From contig CAVRJB010000013.1 in NCBI GenBank assembly GCA_963721385.1, forward strand, positions 806,001-870,000: 64,000 nucleotides of DNA, written 5' to 3'. Shown here in pieces: positions 45,811-54,400 of this stretch. The notes beneath the pieces were generated by a model. That model did not search any database and was not told where the DNA came from. It worked only from the letters and a program-made list of their open reading frames with translations. Positions within the stretch are counted from its first letter, which is position 1. Each line of letters starts with the position of its first letter. A program made the translations under genes and the position numbers. This DNA comes from DAOMFB01 sp963721385. GTDB lineage: Bacteria > Acidobacteriota > Thermoanaerobaculia > UBA5066.

Positions 45811-48800
45811 GTGATCGGGACGCGCCTCGCCGACCGGTACGAGGTCCTCGCCGAGCTGGGCCGCGGCGGGATGGGAGTCGTCTACCGGGCGAAGGACCCC
45901 GTTCTGAACCGCGACGTCGCGGTCAAGCTGATCCCGCCCGGGAACCTGACGAAGGACGCCGAAGAACGGTTCCAGCGGGAAGCCCAGATCGTCGCGCAGA
46001 TGGACCACCCGGGCATCGTGCCGATCTACGACTTCGGCCGGCACGAGGGGGCGCTCTTCTTCGTCATGCCGGTCCTGCCGGGGACGAACCTGCGCGGCCT
46101 CCTCCGCGAGGGCTCGCTGCGGCTGGGGGACGTCCTCGACGTCGGCACCCAGGTGGCCGAGGCCCTCGACTACAGCCACGCCCGCGGCATCGTCCACCGG
46201 GACATCAAGCCCGAGAACATCATGACGGCGCGGGAGGAGAGCGGCCACGTGCGGGCACGCGTGGCGGACTTCGGGCTGGCCCTCGCCTCGAGCGAGGACC
46301 GGCTCACGAAGACGGGGACGCTGGTCGGCACCGTCTCGTATTTCAGCCCGGAGCAGGTGACGTCCCGCAGCTTCGACGGCCGGACCGACACGTACGCGCT
46401 CGGGACGGTCCTGTACGAGTGCCTCGCCGGCGAGCCTCCGTTCTCGGGAGAGGTCCAGGCGGTTCTCTACCGGATCGTCCACGAGCTGCCGCGGTCCCTC
46501 CGGACGGTCGGCGCCGACGTCGGCGAGGAGCTGGAGTCGATCGTCCTCCAGGCGCTCGAGAAAGACCCGGAGAAGCGGCCGCGGCGTGCGGGACACCTCG
46601 CGGAGGCGCTGCGCCGCTACCGCGCGAAGCTCCACGAGGAGGAGTTCACCCGCTCCGTCGTCCTGACGGCGAGCCGGATGATCGCGCGGCCGCAGCCCGG
46701 GGCGTCGCCTTTCGTCGGCCGGGAGAAGGAGATCGCGGAGCTGCAGCGCCGGCTTCACGCGGCCGTGGCGGGCGAGTGCCAGTTCGTCGTCGTCGGCGGC
46801 GAGCCCGGCATCGGCAAGAGCCGGCTCGTCGAGCAGCTCGTCAACCTCGCGCGGGCGCGGAAGATCCGCGTCCTCCAGGGCCGGTTCGTCGAGCACGACC
46901 GCGCCTTCGCGCACCAGGGCCTCTGCGAGCTGATCCAGGACTTCTTCCGAACGAAGGACGCCGGGTCCAGCGCAACGTCGCGGCCCGACTTCTCGGACCT
47001 CGCCGACGACCTGCTCGCCCTCTTCCCGGTTCTCGGGGAGATCGGCGAGCTCCACGGCAGCCGGAGCGGCGAAGCGAAGCCGTCCGCCGAGCCGCGGCGC
47101 GCCGAGGACAAGACGAGCGTCTTCGAGCTCCTGGCCCGCACGCTCACGCGGATCGCGCAGGGGCGCCCCCTCCTCCTCGTCCTCGAAAACCTCCAGGTCG
47201 CCGATGCGTCGGTCGAGGCGCTCCAGTACATCGTCCGGCGGCTCGCCCCGACGCCGACGCTCATCGTCGGGACCTACCGGCAGACGGAGGTCGACAAGCG
47301 ACACCCCCTCCTCCGGATGCTCGAGTCCTTCGGCGACGACTCGCGCTTCTCGTCCTTCACCCTGGGTCCGATCTCCCCGTCGGAGCACCGGGCGCTCGTC
47401 GAGGTGGTCGCCGGTGCCTCGAGCCTGACTCCGAGCCTCGCCGAGCGGCTCTACGAGGCGTCGGAAGGAAACCCGTTCTTCACGAAGGAGCTGGTCCGCT
47501 CTCTCCTCGACTCGGGGGGCATCGCGAAGGACGACACGGGCGCCCTCCAGCTTTCGGGCGCTGCCGGGTTCGCCTCCGACGTCCTGCCGACGACCATCCA
47601 GCAGGCCGTCGAGAAGCGGATCGAGCGGCTTCCCGACGAGGTCCGCGACGTTCTCGCCACGGCCTCGGTCCTCGGCAAGAGCTTCGACTACCGCGACCTC
47701 GAGGCGCTGGCCGAGGACGTGGAGGATCTCGACGACGCCACGGACCGTCTTCTCCGGGAAGGGATCCTGGAGGAAGAGCGGGAGTCGCGCGGAGACCGGC
47801 TGGCCTTCGCGAGCGGCATCGTCCGCGACGTCCTCTACGCGGGCCTCTCCCGCCGGAACCGCCGCTCGCTTCACCGCAAGTACGCGGAGATTCTGGAGAG
47901 CCAGAACGCCGACCGGCTGGAGCTCGTCTATCCCGAGCTCGTCCACCACTACTCGCAGGGCGACGTTCCGGAGAAGACGGTGGAGTACGGGCTGGCCCTC
48001 GCACGGAGGTCCCTCGAGGCGTTCAGCCCCGAAGAGGCGACCCGCGTCGTGAAGACCGCGCTGGAGTTCCTCGAGGACAAGGGATGGCGCGGCGACCGCT
48101 CGCTCCAGGGGGAGGCCCGCCTCCTCCTCGCCCGGGCGCTGCAGATGACCGCGAGCCTCGACGGGGCCCTCCGCGAGGCCGAGGCCGCCGCCCGGGTGTT
48201 CGAGAAGGAGAAGAAGCCCGACCGGGCCATTGCCGCGATGCTGACCGCGGCCGAGGTCGCGTGGCAGGGTCGGCGCCTCGACGAGACGAGGCGCTGGGTC
48301 GACCGGGGAATCGAGGCGTCGTTCGGAGGCGGCGGGCAGGAACACCTCTCCCATCTCCTCGCGCTCGCCATCACCGTGGCCAACCTGCGCGGCGAGTACC
48401 AGAAGGCGGCCGCGTACCAGGCCCAGCTCGACCGGCTCTCGTCGAAGGAGGAGATCGGAGCGGATCAGATCGTCCCCGGAGGGCGCCTGGTTGTGGCGAT
48501 CGCCAACCCGACGCCCGCCAGCGAGCCGGCCCTTTCCCAGACCATCGAAGAGGAGGAGGTGCTCGGCAGCGTCTTCGAGACGCTCCTCGCCACCGACGGG
48601 GAGGGAAGCCTCGTCCCGGGCCTCGCGGAGGAGTGGGAGCTGCTCGACGGGGGGCGCCGGGCGCGCCTGCGCCTCCGAAAGGGCGTCACCTTCTCCGATG
48701 GAGCTCCGCTCACCGCCGAGGCCGTCAAGGCATCCCTCTCCCGCGCCATCCGGGTCCGCCCGGACGGCTTGCTCCCCGCTCTGGGACCGGTGCGTGGCGC

Positions 48801-51456
48801 CGCCGAGCACCGCGACGGCACCGCCTCCGACGTCGCGGGCATCCGCGTCCTCGCCGAGGACCGGCTGGAGATCGAGCTCGTCGATCCGCTCCCGATCTAC
48901 GGAGCGCTCCTCTCCGACGCCCGGACGGCCATCGTTCAGAGCGTCCCCGGACCGCCCCCCGGGGGCGAGCAGCTTCTCGGCACCGGCCCGTTCCGGCTCG
49001 CACGCCGTTCGGGGGACCAGGTGATCCTCGAGCGAAACCCGCATTACTGGAGAGAGGCGGCCCGGCTGGACGGCGTCGAATTCCGGACGGGAATGAGCGC
49101 CTCGGCCATCGCCTCCGGGCTGCGGTCCGGCGAGATCGACCTCGCGCGCGATCTCCTCCCGCAGGACCTCGAGGCCCTTCTCCGGGAGCCGCGGCTGAAG
49201 GCCGGGCTCGTCGAGGTCCCGAAGAAGAACACCTATTTCGTGCTGCTGAACGAGCGCGGCCCGGCCGCCCTCTCTTCCGCCGTCCGGCGCGCCCTCACCG
49301 GGACCGTGCGAAGCCAGGACTTCGTCTGGGCGACACTCGGCCGGTTCGCCCTCCCGGCGACGGGCCTGATTCCACCGGGCATCCTCGGGCACGACCCCGG
49401 ACGCCGCCGCCCGCTGATTCCGAAGGAGGCCGCGCGGGCCTCGATCGAGTCCTCGGGATCGCCCCTCCCCCTCACGCTCAGGGCCACGGTTCACCCCATC
49501 CTGCGCGACCGGTACCGCTCGCTCACGGACGAGCTCTTCGGCGTCTGGCGGGAGCTGGGCGTCTCGGTGGAGATCGGGACTCCCACGATGGCGGAGTACC
49601 TCGACTCCTGGCAGAACCCGGCCGGATTCGATTTCATGGTGGGCCGCTGGAACGCCGACTACGACGATCCCGACGACTTCACCTTCGGGCTCTTCCATTC
49701 GCGAGCCAGCCAGCTGCGCACCTGGTACAGCTCCGCGGAGGCCGACCGGATCCTCGAGGAAGCCCGGGCCGAGACGCGCCGCCCGGCGAGGGAAAGCCTC
49801 TACCGCCGCTTCGAAGAGCTCCTCCTGGACCAGGCCGTCTTCATCCCTCTCTTCCACGACGTCGACTACCGGATCGCGAGCCCCAACGTCCGGGGAGTCG
49901 CCCTCCGGAGCACACCTCCCTTCGTGAGCTACGGCGAGGTCGGAAAGGTGCGGGGAACGAGTGCGGGAGCGCTGCGCGTTCCGGTGGCGGGCGGCGTTCT
50001 CCACGTCCCGATCACCGGCAGGGTCCAGAGTCTCGAGCCCTCGATCATCACGACGAACGAGCAGACGGAAACGTTGACCCCGGTCTTCGAGATGCTGACG
50101 AAGATCGTCGAGGGCGCGCGGATCTCGCCCTGGCTGGCCTCCGAGATCGAGGCGGAGAGCGGCGGGATGCGCTACCGGTTCCGACTCCGGCGCGGCGTCC
50201 GCTTCCACGACGGGCGGGCCTTGACCGCGCGGGACGTCCGCTATTCCTTCGAGCGCCTCCTCCAGAACCGGGAGGCCGACACCCGCTGGCTCCTTTCGCC
50301 GGTCCGAGGCGCGAAAGCGGTGATCGAGGGCGAGCGGACCGACCTCGAAGGCTTCCAGATCGTCTCGCCGCACGAGTTCACGATCGACCTCGACCGGCCG
50401 ATCTCCTTCTTCCCGGCCATCGTGTCGTATCCCTCGATGGCGATCCTCCCGGAAGGGTCCGTCCGGGTGGGGAGTCACTGGAGGGAGGGCTGCGCAGCGA
50501 CCGGACCGTTCCGGGTCGTCCGTTTCGAGCCGGGCGAGCGGCTGGAGCTCGAGCGCAATCCGAACTACTGGCGCGAAGGGTACCCGCGAAGCGAGGGGCT
50601 CGTCTTCCGGTTCGGCGTCCCTCCCGAGGAGATCAAGACCGAGTTCCTGGCGGGCCGGTTCTCCATCGCCTCCGACCTCCTGCCGGCCGATGCCGAGGCC
50701 TTCCGGAATGACGCCCGCTTCGCCTCGGGATACCGGGAGAGCCCGTGCCTCTCGACCTACTACGTGGCCTTCAACTCGCTCCGCGGTCCCTTGAAGAGCC
50801 GGGAGCTGCGCCGCCGGATCGCCGACGGGATCGACTTCGCGTCCCTCGTCCACCGCCTCCTCGGGCGGATCGCGATCCCGGCCAGCGGGCTCATCCCGCC
50901 GGGCCTCCTCGGCCACGTCTCGCACGCCGATCGGCCCTCCCGCACGGCCTCCCCTCCTGCGGCGGCGGAACGCGTCACGCTGACCGCCGCGCTCCACCCG
51001 ATCTTCACGGCGGAGTTCGGGGCCTTCGGGCAGGAGCTGATTCGGACGCTTCGCGAGATCGGAATCGACGTGAATGTCCTCAACCGGACGATGCCGGAGT
51101 ACCTGGCTCTTTCGAGCAAGGGCGGCGCCGACCTCGAAATCGGGCGCTGGATCGCCGACTTTCCCGACGCCGACACCTTCATCCACGGGATCCTCCATTC
51201 CCGCGAGGGGAGCCTCGGGCGCTTTTGCGGGCGCCCTGACCTGGATGTGCTCGCCGAGCGCGGGCGCTCGGAGGCCGATCCCAGCATCCGCCACGGCGTC
51301 TACCGCCAGGCCGAGGAGATCCTGGCCGCCGAGGCGCTTCTCGTGCCGCTCTTCCACGAGTCCGTCTACCGCTTCGCGCGGCCCGAGGTCGAGGGGCTCT
51401 CCGTCAGCATCTCGGCGACCGTCGTCGACTACGCGAACCTGAGGAAGCAGGGCTGA
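45811..51456 (+). CDS. Giant Ser/Thr kinase - AAA ATPase - helical repeats - two solute-binding modules (paralogue 1)
   Basis: Single chain of 1,881 residues. Kinase domain about 8-270 with GRGGMGVVY, Lys39 in VAVKLIP, H129RDIKPEN (Asp131) and D153FG, all catalytic residues present. An AAA_16-type ATPase about 300-660 has GEPGIGKSRL (Walker A, near 330-338) and LLLVLENLQVAD, where the usual Walker B aspartate is glutamate. A helical TPR-like region covers about 680-880. Two family-5 solute-binding modules cover about 888-1385 and 1393-1881, each with a GPFRL/GPFRV and NPxYW signature (LERNPHYW, LERNPNYW). There is no signal peptide or membrane helix, so the binding modules should be cytoplasmic. 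GTG 45811 start, weak ribosome site. Kinase, ATPase and module calls are firm; ligand and targets unknown. Confidence 0.88.
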   Translation: MIGTRLADRYEVLAELGRGGMGVVYRAKDPVLNRDVAVKLIPPGNLTKDAEERFQREAQIVAQMDHPGIVPIYDFGRHEGALFFVMPVLPGTNLRGLLREGSLRLGDVLDVGTQVAEALDYSHARGIVHRDIKPENIMTAREESGHVRARVADFGLALASSEDRLTKTGTLVGTVSYFSPEQVTSRSFDGRTDTYALGTVLYECLAGEPPFSGEVQAVLYRIVHELPRSLRTVGADVGEELESIVLQALEKDPEKRPRRAGHLAEALRRYRAKLHEEEFTRSVVLTASRMIARPQPGASPFVGREKEIAELQRRLHAAVAGECQFVVVGGEPGIGKSRLVEQLVNLARARKIRVLQGRFVEHDRAFAHQGLCELIQDFFRTKDAGSSATSRPDFSDLADDLLALFPVLGEIGELHGSRSGEAKPSAEPRRAEDKTSVFELLARTLTRIAQGRPLLLVLENLQVADASVEALQYIVRRLAPTPTLIVGTYRQTEVDKRHPLLRMLESFGDDSRFSSFTLGPISPSEHRALVEVVAGASSLTPSLAERLYEASEGNPFFTKELVRSLLDSGGIAKDDTGALQLSGAAGFASDVLPTTIQQAVEKRIERLPDEVRDVLATASVLGKSFDYRDLEALAEDVEDLDDATDRLLREGILEEERESRGDRLAFASGIVRDVLYAGLSRRNRRSLHRKYAEILESQNADRLELVYPELVHHYSQGDVPEKTVEYGLALARRSLEAFSPEEATRVVKTALEFLEDKGWRGDRSLQGEARLLLARALQMTASLDGALREAEAAARVFEKEKKPDRAIAAMLTAAEVAWQGRRLDETRRWVDRGIEASFGGGGQEHLSHLLALAITVANLRGEYQKAAAYQAQLDRLSSKEEIGADQIVPGGRLVVAIANPTPASEPALSQTIEEEEVLGSVFETLLATDGEGSLVPGLAEEWELLDGGRRARLRLRKGVTFSDGAPLTAEAVKASLSRAIRVRPDGLLPALGPVRGAAEHRDGTASDVAGIRVLAEDRLEIELVDPLPIYGALLSDARTAIVQSVPGPPPGGEQLLGTGPFRLARRSGDQVILERNPHYWREAARLDGVEFRTGMSASAIASGLRSGEIDLARDLLPQDLEALLREPRLKAGLVEVPKKNTYFVLLNERGPAALSSAVRRALTGTVRSQDFVWATLGRFALPATGLIPPGILGHDPGRRRPLIPKEAARASIESSGSPLPLTLRATVHPILRDRYRSLTDELFGVWRELGVSVEIGTPTMAEYLDSWQNPAGFDFMVGRWNADYDDPDDFTFGLFHSRASQLRTWYSSAEADRILEEARAETRRPARESLYRRFEELLLDQAVFIPLFHDVDYRIASPNVRGVALRSTPPFVSYGEVGKVRGTSAGALRVPVAGGVLHVPITGRVQSLEPSIITTNEQTETLTPVFEMLTKIVEGARISPWLASEIEAESGGMRYRFRLRRGVRFHDGRALTARDVRYSFERLLQNREADTRWLLSPVRGAKAVIEGERTDLEGFQIVSPHEFTIDLDRPISFFPAIVSYPSMAILPEGSVRVGSHWREGCAATGPFRVVRFEPGERLELERNPNYWREGYPRSEGLVFRFGVPPEEIKTEFLAGRFSIASDLLPADAEAFRNDARFASGYRESPCLSTYYVAFNSLRGPLKSRELRRRIADGIDFASLVHRLLGRIAIPASGLIPPGLLGHVSHADRPSRTASPPAAAERVTLTAALHPIFTAEFGAFGQELIRTLREIGIDVNVLNRTMPEYLALSSKGGADLEIGRWIADFPDADTFIHGILHSREGSLGRFCGRPDLDVLAERGRSEADPSIRHGVYRQAEEILAAEALLVPLFHESVYRFARPEVEGLSVSISATVVDYANLRKQG

Positions 51457-51458
51457 CG

Positions 51459-54400
51459 ATGATCGGGACGCGCCTCGCGGACCGGTACGAGGTCCTCGCC
51501 GAGCTGGGCCGTGGCGGGATGGGAGTCGTCTACCGGGCGAAGGACCCCGTCCTGAACCGCGAGGTCGCGGTCAAGCTGATCCCGCCCGGAAACCTGACGA
51601 AGGACGCCGAAGAACGGTTCCAGCGGGAAGCCCAGATCGTCGCGCAGATGGACCACCCGGCCGTCGTTCCGATCTACGACTTCGGCCGGCACGAGGGGGC
51701 TCTCTTCTTCGTCATGCCCGTGCTGCCGGGGACGAACCTCAGGCATCTCCTCCGCGACCGGTCGCTCCGTCTCGGGGACGTTCTCGACGTCGGCGTCCAG
51801 GTTTCCGAGGGCCTCGACTACAGCCACGCCCGCGGCATCGTCCACCGGGACATCAAGCCCGAGAACATCATGACGGCGCGCGAGGACGGGGGCGGCGTCC
51901 GAGCCCGCGTCATGGACTTCGGCCTCGCGCTCGCCTCCTCCGAGGACCGGCTCACGAAGACGGGAACGCTCGTCGGGACGGTGGCCTACTTCAGCCCCGA
52001 GCAGATCACCGCCCGGACGTTCGACGGCCGTTCGGACATCTATGCCCTCGGGACGGTCCTCTACGAGTGTCTCGCCGGAGAGCCGCCGTTCACGGGCGAG
52101 GTTCAGTCCGTCCTCTACCGGATCGCGCATGAGGTGCCGCCGTCGCTTCGCGCGATGGGGGTCGACGTCGCGGAAGGGCTCCAGGAGATCCTGTTCCAGT
52201 GCCTCGAGAAGGACCCGGAAAAGCGGCCGCGCCGGGCCGGCCACGTCGCCGAAGCCCTCCGCCGCTTCCGCTCCTCGCTTCACGAGGACGAGTACACGCG
52301 CTCCGTCGTCCTGACCTCGAGCCGGATCCTGCCGCGCCCCGCAGCGGCGGCGCCGTTCATCGGACGCGAAAAGGAGCTGGCCGAGCTGCAGCGGCGCCTC
52401 CATGGCGCCGTCGCCGGCGAGTGCCAGTTCGCCGTCGTGGCGGGCGAACCGGGGATCGGGAAGACGCGCCTCCTCGACGAGCTGAAAGCGCTCGGGCGGG
52501 CCCGGAAGATCGCCGTCCTCCAGGGGCGGTTCGTCGAGCACGACCGCGCCTTCGCGCACCAGGGCTTTTGCGAGCTGATCCAGGACTACTTCAGGACCCG
52601 CGACACGGGGAGCTCCGGCGTCTCCCGCCCGGACTTCTCGGACCTCGCCGCGGACCTCCTCGCGCTCTTCCCCGTCCTCTCCGAGATCGCGGATCTCCGG
52701 ACGGCCGCGGGGGACTCGGCGGCCGGGCGGGGGCCCGAGGGGCGGAAGGCCGAAGATCGGATCGCGGTCTTCGAGCTGATCGCCCGGACGCTCACGCGGA
52801 TCGGCGGAGGCCGGCCCCTCCTCCTCGTCCTCGAGGAACTGCACGGCGCGGAGCTCTCGATCGAGGCGCTCCAGTACATCGTCCGGCGCCTCGGCCCGAC
52901 GCCGACGCTCATCGTCGGGACCTACCGGCAGACGGAGATCGACAAGCGGCACCCCCTCGTCCGGATGCTCGAGTCGTTCCGCGGCGACCCCCGCTTCGCC
53001 TCGATCACCCTCGGGCCGCTCTCCCCCTCCGAGCACCGGGCCCTCGCGCAGCAGGTGGCCGGCGCGGGCCGGCTTTCGGACGGCCTCGCGACGCGCCTCT
53101 TCGACGCGACCGAGGGAAACCCCCTCTTCACGAAGGAGCTGGTCCGGTCGCTCGTCGATTCGGGCGGCATCGCCGCCGACGACTCGGGCGCACTGAATCT
53201 CTCGGGCGCGGCCGGAATCTCGTCCGACGCCCTCCCCGAGACGATTCAGCAGGCCGTCGAGGCCCGGATCGAGCGGCTCCCGGAGAACCTGCGGGAGATC
53301 CTCGCCGTCGCCTCGGTCCTCGGGCGCGGCTTCGAGTTCCGCGAGCTGGAGACGCTCGTCGAAGGTCCCGACCTCGAGGACGCCGTCGACGCGCTCGTCA
53401 AGGAGGGAATTCTCGAGGAGGAGCGGGAGTCGCGCGGAGACCGGCTCGTCTTCGCGAGCGGCATCATGCGCGACGTTCTCTACGGCCATCTCTCCCGGAG
53501 GAAGCGGAAGTCGCTCCACCGGAAGTATGCCGACCTCCTCGAGCGCCGGAATGCCGGGCGGCTCGAGCGGATCTACCCGGAGCTGCTCCACCACTTCTCC
53601 GAGGCCGACGTGCCGGACAAGGCGGTCGAGTACGCCCTCAAGCAGGCGCGAAAATCCCTGGAGTCGTTCAGCGCCGAGGAGGCGATGCGGGTCGCCCGGA
53701 CCGCCCTCGAATATCTCGAGGACGAGGAATGGGAAGGGGACCGGGCCGAAGAAGGAGAGGCGAGGCTCCTTCTCTCCCGGGCCGCGCAGATGGCCGGACA
53801 TCTCGACACGGCGCTTCGGGAGGCGGAGGCCGCGACTCGCGTCTTCGAGCGAGAGAAGAAACCGGACCGCGCCGCGGCCGCGAGCCTCTCGGCGGCGGAG
53901 TCCGCCTGGCAGGGCCGGCGCGTCGACGAGACCCGGCGGTGGGTGGAGCGCGGGATCGAAAGCGCCGCGGCCTCAGGGAGCCCCGAGCCGCTTCCCCGGC
54001 TCCTGTCGCTCGCGATCACGGTCGCGAACCTCCGCGGCGAGTACCAGAAGGCGGCGGAGTACCAGACGCAGCTCGAGCGGCTGGCGCCGTCAGAGAAGGC
54101 CGTCGAGGAGGAAATCCCGGCCGGCGGGCGGCTCGTCGTCGGCCTCGCGAATCCCGTCGCGGCGACGGAGCCGGGCGAGCAGCAGACGGTCGAGGAGGCC
54201 GAGGTCCTCGCGTGCGTCTTCGAGACGCTCCTGACGACCGACGCCGAGGGAAGCCTCGCCCCGAACCTCTGCATCGAGTGGAGCCTGCGGGACGGAGGAC
54301 GGACCGCCCGCCTGAAGCTCCGGCAAGGCACGCGCTTCTCCGACGGCGCACCGTTCGACGCGGTCGCCGTCCGCGCCTCGATCGAGCGGGCTGTCCGCAT

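Noticed and set aside
45664..51357. A 1,897-codon open frame on the minus strand opposite giant kinase 1
   Set aside because: It has arginine/glutamate-rich low-complexity translation and no domain; it is the usual antisense shadow of a GC-rich coding gene.
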